DNA of 64,000 bases from Suillus spraguei (taxonomy: Eukaryota > Basidiomycota > Agaricomycetes > Boletales > Suillaceae), in contig JABCPU010000105.1 of the NCBI GenBank assembly GCA_016800925.1, positions 1 through 64,000 on the forward strand, in the 5' to 3' direction. Below the pieces are notes generated by a model, which searched no databases, was not told the DNA's origin, and worked only from the letters and a program-made list of their open reading frames with translations. Position 1 is the first letter of the stretch. Each line of letters begins with the position of its first letter. Position numbers and translations under genes: made by a program. Shown here piece by piece: positions 54,658 through 64,000 of the stretch.

Positions 54658-56281
54658 TTAGTATGAGATGGTAGAGAAACAAGATGAACTAGCCTGGTCA
54701 AGTGAGATGGAATCTTCCCTGAGTTCCACCCGTTGCCTACCATCGCCATCATCCTCATCGTCGTCATCAACATCATACGGGCTTCGAACACCACTGGGAT
54801 TCCTTATTCCGCCAAAAGCAGCCTTACCACCTGCCAGTGAAAAAGGCGTCGTGGCGACAGCGGTGCCGAACACACTGGCATTCTTTGGCGCGCCAAACGC
54901 AGCGAAGTCAGTCACAACTTTACGAGGAGGGGACGACGCCACTGATGATGGACTGGTACTCGGGTCATAGAAGAATAGGTCTTTTCTGATCGTGAAGGCG
55001 TATGAGGCGAATACGGATAGGAGTACAAACTCCGGTTCGCAGTTTGTCGTGCAATGAGATACTTTTCCGTGAAACGCGTGCCTTGCACCTTTGATAATGA
55101 AAATCGTTAGCTCGCGAAAGAAACGTAGAAGCACAACGCACCCTCTTCAACTGTGATTTCGCCTCGTGCAGTGATGCAGCGTGAGTGAAAACAGCGACGT
55201 TATGCGTAGCTTCAGGAGATTCCTTGTAGATGCTTTCGATTACCACTTTCTTGGTACTTTCATTCCGGAGGAGCAACTTCTCGTGCAATTCACGAGCAAC
55301 GTCATCGACACTTTCATTGTTTCCAAGAATTCGCTGCGCCACAGCATGCCCCACTTCTCGAACAAGGCGCTCCATATCGAGGTTTTCCAACACACTGCCT
55401 ACGATCGCGTGCGAGAGAAGATCGGCTGTCGTAAGCGGGAGCATGAGCCCAGACGTGATGGTTGTAATTGCTTGGTAGAAATCTGTTGCATACTGAACCA
55501 TATCTAAGTACCTGTGACAACGAGCAACGAGGTCCATACCGAGTAACCACTGAGGGCCGGTTCGCATGCAACGAAGAACTAGGGAGCCGATTATCTAAAT
55601 CATTGACCGTTAGACCATGATAAGACGTACCAGCGTGATGCCCCGGCTAGCCATTTCGCGGACTAGTTGTAACGGATCGTGCCCATCTGGAGAGCCCTCG
55701 TCGAATCCTGCCAAAGATTAAATACATCGTTCACCTAGTCAAATTGCCATACTCACCATCGCCATACTCTCCTATTCCATGCGGTGGGGCATCAGCAATC
55801 AGGACGACCATCTTACTCGCATGCTCCCTCCAGTCCATATGGAGTGCTTCTGCGAGTGCAGCTGTTACGGCCTCCGGTCCATCGCCGCCCCCAGAAGCAT
55901 AAAGCCCCGCAAGGTCCCGATGTACCTTGCTGATATCAGATGAGAAACCAAAGTTCTTGACTACATATGTGTGATCCTGTGGCGGATGGTCGCGGAACGC
56001 AACAAGGCCAACGCGCAAATCTTCTTGCGATTGAAGCTTCCCCGACTCAAAAATATGTGCGCAAATCTCCTCGATGTTCTTAGTTGCGGAGGAGATGTAG
56101 CTTCCTTGGCTTCCGGTACAGTCTTGCACGAACACCAAGTCGCTGTGCACAGGTAAATACGATGGCTGGTATATAGTCTTGCAGGCACGTACAGCATCTT
56201 TCTTCCGTCATAGTAGTTTTCACGGTGAAACTGGGGAGTCGGCTGCGTCGCGTTGGCGTCAAAATCCATGTCTTCATCCAT
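54658..56281 (-). CDS. von Willebrand factor A domain protein
   Basis: Start MDEDMDFDANATQP at 56281. After the first intron the product reads LDLVFVQDCTGSQGSYISSA, where D-C-T-G-S is the metal-binding MIDAS (DxTxS); then RVGLVAFRDHPPQDHTYV, YASGGGDGPEAVTAAL, KMVVLIADAPPHGIGE, and across two introns (phases agree) MASRGITL, FFVACEPALSGYS and YATDFYQAI. This is the VWA type found in Dictyostelium VwkA-like proteins, but no alpha-kinase domain is seen. The rest (LPLTTADLL to the end) is helical and then low-complexity, with FGAPKNASVFG-like repeats and an Asp-rich run near the C-terminus; stop TAA at 54658-54660. The exon layout after 55140 is uncertain. Function unknown. Confidence 0.75.
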
Positions 56282-56619
56282 GGCGAGTCAGTGTTATTGT
56301 AGTCGGTTCAGATGCAGGCTCCTGGGAATATTTAGGAACGAATACTTGGTCTGTCTTCGTGCTCCTTGTTACCTGAGAGGCGGTTGAAAGAGCTGCGGAG
56401 GATCCGAACTGGTAAATATAGTCAACGTTTACACCTTCAGGAGTGAGGGCTTCTTGCGTGTAGTTCCAGGCGACATCCTGCAGGCATCTCGGATCTGAGC
56501 AATCGGATACCGGATCTCGTTTACTGTATAACTAACCCAGCGCCCAGCCAATCTAAAATTTCCAAGCACGAGCTCAACTGTGAAGTAACTCTATAAAATA
56601 AAGTAGACATATGCGATAA
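56282..56619. other. intergenic between tandem minus-strand genes
   Basis: Promoter of the VWA gene and 3-prime side of GEM1; no ORF of interest. Confidence 0.5.
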
Positions 56620-59270
<2,651 letters not shown>

Positions 59271-59457
59271 GACCCTCTCTAAGGACGTGATAAACTGGCT
59301 CTGCTTCTGTGAGAAGCCTTAGCTACTAAACGGTGACGATGGACGTGAACTTTTGAGACTTGCCAGTGTACTTAATCCCTCCCTGTTTGGCAGTCCTGTC
59401 TCGGCAGGGATCGGCATTTATTTCTTATATAAGCACAAGAAGTAGATTGACTGTTTC
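59271..59457. promoter_or_regulatory. short divergent promoter, GEM1 / F-box gene
   Basis: 187 bp separate the two start codons. A tatataag-like word (about 59427-59433) lies near 30 bp before the plus-strand ATG. Confidence 0.45.
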
Positions 59458-61002
59458 ATGTCCAGATTAGCACTGCCACTGCTTGATACCTCTTACCCAC
59501 AGAACGCTATGACTGTCGAGGCTGCTAGTCTCATCCTTCCCAGCGATGTCCTAATCATTGTAATGGAAAACCTTGGTATAGAAGACTTGATCAATTTATC
59601 TTACACATGCAAATTCGTGAATCTCTTGGTAAGTTTGAATTAAGTTCCCATAAATTCGGATCTCTGACTATCACCAAAGGTTCACGAGTTTGGATGGTCG
59701 CTCTACCTCAAACACAACGTTCGTTCGTCATTCACGTTGCAGCTGGCACGTAGAAACTGGTCTTCTTTTGATCAAGTCCGATACGATGTTGCGTCTGACC
59801 GCCGGTGGACTCAGGCCAAGTTTAATGCGCGACCGTTATCGCACCCTTGGCGTAATAAACTTCAGCCTAAAATTGCCCTGTCTGCTTCTGTGTTGCTGGT
59901 TGCCGCCGGTCACACTATCTACGTATATCATATAAGCGACTCTTCCTCGCTTGATGATGGTGCTCCTGGAGTCCTATACGAAGGCTCATATTCGTTCACA
60001 GACCGGCAAGAGATCACAAGCATCACTTTCATTCCTGACGGTAATTTGGAAAGGACAGTAGCTGTTGGTTTCGATGACGGACATATACATCGTGTATTTC
60101 TTCATCATTTCCAACAGGAGCAATCCAACAATAAGCCATTGGCATTGAACATCGAACGCAATTATCCTCTCGGATTGCGCATCGTGGATATGGTAGAGAG
60201 CCTGACGTGCTCAGATGGCATGCTCTTATCTCTATCATCTTTCGGAACAGCAGGCCTTTGCAACTTATCTTCACATTCGCCGCTCGTCAGTGCCATAAAT
60301 CTGGACTGCAGGTCTTGGTCCAGCTTTATTTGCATGAGGTCTTCTACGCCGTTTACGGCATTTGGCACAACATCCCCAAATCCTCTCGTCGTTCATGCCG
60401 TAACACCTTCCTCATTATCCCCTGCACCATTTGCCATCCTGCATCCCACGCGTGAACGCTCCACTGCAGTGTACGATATAACGGATGCACCACCGTCTGC
60501 ACCATGGGGTTCCTCAAAACAGGTCATTGTATCCGGATGGTACGATGGTGCTGTCCAGGTGCATGATATGCGCTCAGGTTGGCGTGATTCAGGGGTAACG
60601 GGTTCCCCTGCCCCTTTGCGTCCCATGCTCACGTTCCGTGATCCTTGGTCTGATGAGCCCATCTATTCTGTATCATGCGGAGGTGGCTCTTCAAGTTTTG
60701 TTGCAGCAGGCACTGCCCGTCACAGCGTTGTTGCATTCTGGGATGTTCGCCGTCCCGCAGAAGGATGGAGTGTACATGCTCCAGGCAACGACTCATCTCC
60801 AGTCTACTCTCTGATACTCGAGAGCTCTCGTGTATTTGGCGTAACGCAAAGTCGACCCTTTGTGTTCGACTTTGGGCTTGGAGTGACGAAAGAGACATAC
60901 CCTTGCTTACCTATTTCCGCGCGCTCCCAGCATGATACTATCAAATTAAGGAAGAACGGAGTGGGATATTACGTCACCCAATACAATCACAGTCGCACGT
61001 AG
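59458..61002 (+). CDS. F-box / WD40 protein
   Basis: Probable substrate adaptor of an SCF ubiquitin ligase. Exon 1 (59458-59638) encodes an F-box: LILPSDVLIIVMENLGIEDL, INLSYTCKFVNLL. A 41-bp intron follows, and exon 2 (59680-61002) is one long frame reading GWSLYLKHN and RRWTQAKFNARPL, then WD-type blades (LVAAGHTIYVYHISD; RTVAVGFDDGHIHRVF; VIVSGWYDGAVQVHDMRS; FVAAGTARHSVVAFWDVR; SPVYSLILESSRVFG). TAG at 61000-61002. A second in-frame ATG at 59509 (MTVEAAS) could be the start. No lesion. Confidence 0.85.
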
Positions 61003-61262
61003 ACAATACCGTCTAAGTTATTTTACTATCTTGTTCAGTCGTGTTGAATTTCATATATTTGTCTACACCTGCGGAGCTAGATGAGGGTCGAAATTAACTA
61101 GAGGTTTCCATGCATGTGTGGGAGTACAAAACAGATAGCAAAAATATGACTCAAAATGCAGTGGGTGGGTACGTATTGGGGAAAATGCAAGAGTGATTAT
61201 AGAATAAACAAGGACAGCAACAAGGACGGAAGACAGAACGAACATGCAATGAAGAAGCAACG
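61003..61262. terminator. convergent 3-prime region
   Basis: 260 bp between the stops of the F-box gene and the Ras exchange factor; no ORF of interest. Both 3-prime ends must lie here. I see no clear signal beyond A/T-rich words. Confidence 0.4.
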
Positions 61263-64000
61263 TTAGGTAGATGTAGACGGCTGCGCCTGCGAACGTATTG
61301 CCCAATTGAACAGTTGCCGCATATCGCTCGGAGGGGGTGTATCGGCAGGCTGCTTAGGCTCAACAAGCAAGCTACAACGACCGACTCAGTGGACTTTCAG
61401 AGAAACCGTAAACCTCACAAACCTTCGTCTATAGAGATCCTGAAGGTCGCCGTGGTGCTTGGAGTTCTCAAATGCCATCTGCAGGTATTCCTGCACTTCA
61501 GGAATTTTCTTAAGATTATATGGCACTTGGAAACGTTGCATGTCTGAGAACAAATCTTGAATCGAGAAGCCCACGATGATTATCAAAGACAGACCTTGGA
61601 CAATCCGAGCTAGCTTGTGATACTTGTTGAAATTAAGGAGTTTCCTCCCTGGCGCATTAGGGGACTCGCGATATGACGGGTTTCCCTCGCGACAGAAAGT
61701 CACATCGGTCAAGTAAAGACCTTCACACCAGTCAACATATAAGGCTTTCACATAAAAGCACTACCATACCTAAGAATGGAACGGCTGGAGGTGCAATGTT
61801 GCGAAGCCTGCTTCGGTATTGATGGTAGTTCCGCCCGTGATCTGCCAATCGACGCAAAGACTCCAACTGTATTTTACTTTTATGTGGAACACCCTGAAAA
61901 TTTTGCCATGGACAACACGACGGCGTGAATATGAAGAATGCTTACTAGCCAAGTTTGATGAAGCCGAGATATCGTGGATGAGTCGAGGGCCGCTAGGATG
62001 GATCGAGGAGTGCTGAAGTTGTGCAATGAAGTACATCGCTGACAAGCAATAGTGGGTTAGGAGAATGCTAACAATCTCGAATCGCTCACATCTGCAACCT
62101 TGATGAAGAATTTCACGAGTAACGTTCGCTTCTTGATATCGTGCTCGTTCAAGATGTTCTCAGCCACCCATCCAGTGATGACTGTACTTAGGGAGGAAAC
62201 AGCTCTGACGTTGACAGGCGGTTTTGTACCCTCCTGTCCCGTCTCAAGAACCTCCTCGGGCTGGATCGCGCAGTACAAGTCGCATTCCATGATCGTCAAC
62301 TGCCTTGCCAACTCTAGAGCATCAAAATCAGTGATGGAAACAGTGTCAAAATTCTTTCCACGCAGTGTGGCCAGTAATGTCTTCGTCATCGTTGGTCGTG
62401 GAACCTCGGATAGTGTATATGACGGAGGATTGATTGACATGCCAGGATCGCGGACACGTTCACTCTTGGGGCTCACAAGATTAGTGTTGGAGTCTTGCCG
62501 CATAGAGATTAAATCAAGAATCCGCTGGGAGGGTGCAGGGAAGTAATGTAGGAGGGCGTCTTTTGTGAACGATGAAAGATGCGAGAGAGCAATGTCGTCA
62601 ACCTCAGGTCGCCAGTACATCTCCAACCATGTCTTCACAAAATTTGATACGCGCAAGCGGATTGGGATGCCCTTCTGCTGCTGCCAAATCAACATTTCGT
62701 CTTCTGAGAGATTGGATGGAGGCATGATATTATAGCGGTTGATGAGTGCTTCCACGAGTGCAAGCGGGGTGGAGAAAAGGCGGAATGTGAGAAAGAAGAC
62801 CGCTGAGAACGCAGGATCTACGATGCTATCATGGGGTGTCATCCTCTCGAACAGTGCTCCCATTGTCGCCGCCACTAGGTGACCCTCATTGTTGTAGACG
62901 ACATCGTTTGTGGAATAGTCGTGACCAAGAGGATCACGCTTGACTTGTAGCGTGACAGGAAGCTCGTCGTTCATCAACCGCTCCTCAAATGTGTCCATGG
63001 TCTGGCGATCCCGTTGTTCGTCCGCGCGTCCATCATCAACTGCTGGTGAAGGTGATGACATATGTTTCATCGGCTTCATCAAGTCGGGATCACTCATAGA
63101 TAATAAGCCGCCTTCAGGCGTTGTCGGTTGAGTGTCATGCGAACTGTCTGATGAATCAGAAGTTGCCGTGATATTGGACGTGTCTGAAGATCTGTCCCGG
63201 ATGCTAATAGCATTGGGGGTAGGAGAACCCGGTGTCAGAGCTTGCACGGTGAGATCATCTTCGTCGATGCCATTGTGATACAAGCTTTGATGGGTGGACA
63301 AGCTGAGGGACGGGGTTTGACCAGTCCCATGAGAAAATTTGCTTGGAGTGAACAATCCAGGGTCTGAATCAGACGTTGTAGGTATTTGGATGATAAACTG
63401 CCTCTCTCCTGAAGCTCTATTCAAACAGATTTTGACAGCCGAAACGCAATCAGCACCTGCTTTACATGCTGCTGTAGCGGATCGTATCAAGGATGCCTTT
63501 TCAGATTCCTCTGTGAGGTCGGGGGGAAGGGGCACCGTAAGTAATCGCACGGATTCGGCAAGGGAGCTAGTGACGGTGTAAAGTCTTTCTTTTGCGGACT
63601 TTAAGTTCCCAATCTTGTGAAGTGGAATCTCGGGATGCCGCATGACAGCTTCGACGATAGTGAGCAACTTGCACACCATCTCCACTACTTCTCGCACGAG
63701 ATCATACATCTGACCCGTGCTAGAAGCATGTGATGATCGTGAATGAGAGTGTGCATGTCCGATGAAAGCGGCAATGGTAGATAGATACTGATCATGGGTA
63801 AACTTCAGAGCCTCCATCACCTCCGAAGATGTCGAAGGTCCTGATGGGAAAGGAGGCATTGTCAGTGGTCTCGGCGACTCCGCAGATGAAACCGAGGAGA
63901 ATGACGAAATGCTGCTGATGGATGGCATGTCGGCTTTATGCTTGCCAGCAACACGCTCGTAGACGAGATATTGATCCTTCTTCGACCGGGATAGTATCGT
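61263..64000 (-). CDS. Ras guanine nucleotide exchange factor, Cdc25 type (5-prime end outside the window)
   Basis: Activates Ras by GDP release. The large exon (open from the window edge through 63928 to about 62057) begins with KKDQYLVYERVAGKHKAD, so the protein starts upstream and its N-terminus (usually SH3) is missing here. Then come helical and Ser-rich linkers, the REM/RasGEF_N module GHLVAATMGALFERMTPHDS and FLTFRLFSTPLALVEALINRY, and the catalytic domain ITDFDALELARQLTIMECDLY, WVAENILNEHDIKKRTLLVKFF. Further exons (about 62045-61775, 61675-61430, 61380-61263) give GLYLTDVTFCREGNPS, NFNKYHKLARIVQ and a short tail ending at TAA 61263-61265. It looks intact. Confidence 0.92.

Overview
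The window is nuclear DNA of a filamentous basidiomycete, most likely an Agaricomycete mushroom. The evidence is genes cut by many short (about 45-65 bp) GT-AG introns, Agaricomycete-type families (polyporopepsin-like A1 proteases, CHAT-TPR proteins, KDZ- and Plavaka-associated proteins, TET/JBP-type oxygenases) and a Tf1/sushi-type chromovirus. No rRNA, tRNA or CRISPR was recognised. All functional calls are by reading translations and motifs; no database search was run.

Left part (1-15.6 kb) is a repeat and transposon graveyard. It holds a reverse-oriented solo LTR with a perfect 5-bp target duplication (346-952), a decayed minisatellite (1381-1930), a broken TET/JBP-like dioxygenase gene (2005-3321, minus), a second solo LTR of another family whose empty site can be read from a neighbouring tandem copy (3707-4666), and a 7.6-kb Ty3/gypsy chromovirus (5012-12584) inserted in register in a GGCCCACC array. 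The element has two 474-bp LTRs, an 11-nt self-priming site of Tf1 type, gag, pol with chromodomain, and a third ORF with a second zinc knuckle. It is dead: nine internal TGA codons, all consistent with CGA to TGA decay, plus several frameshifts. Fragments of a DUF6532-like gene, a KDZ-associated CxC5-like gene and a WD40 gene follow.

Middle part (16-28 kb) is a proteolysis neighbourhood: two A1 aspartic protease paralogues in inverted orientation (16434-17889 minus; 26397-27854 plus, with promoters also duplicated) enclose a serine carboxypeptidase S10 gene (19711-21908) and the divergent housekeeping pair deoxyhypusine hydroxylase / MRT4. The right-hand aspartic protease has an intact frame but both catalytic D-T/S-G motifs have Ser for Gly. 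28-41 kb is again degraded: a Plavaka-like fragment, a CHAT-TPR pseudogene that has lost its catalytic core, two ankyrin-type pseudogene copies with complementary lesions, a Harbinger-like transposase fragment, a 1-kb cluster of five unrelated inverted repeats, a copia RNase H scrap and a zinc-knuckle scrap.

Right part (41.6-64 kb) is compact conserved euchromatin: a SAM methyltransferase, an MCM1-type MADS-box factor, a Red1/ZFC3H1-like zinc-finger protein, a Tma23-like G-patch protein, a VWA-domain protein, the mitochondrial Rho GTPase GEM1/Miro, an F-box/WD40 protein and a Cdc25-type Ras exchange factor that runs off the right edge.
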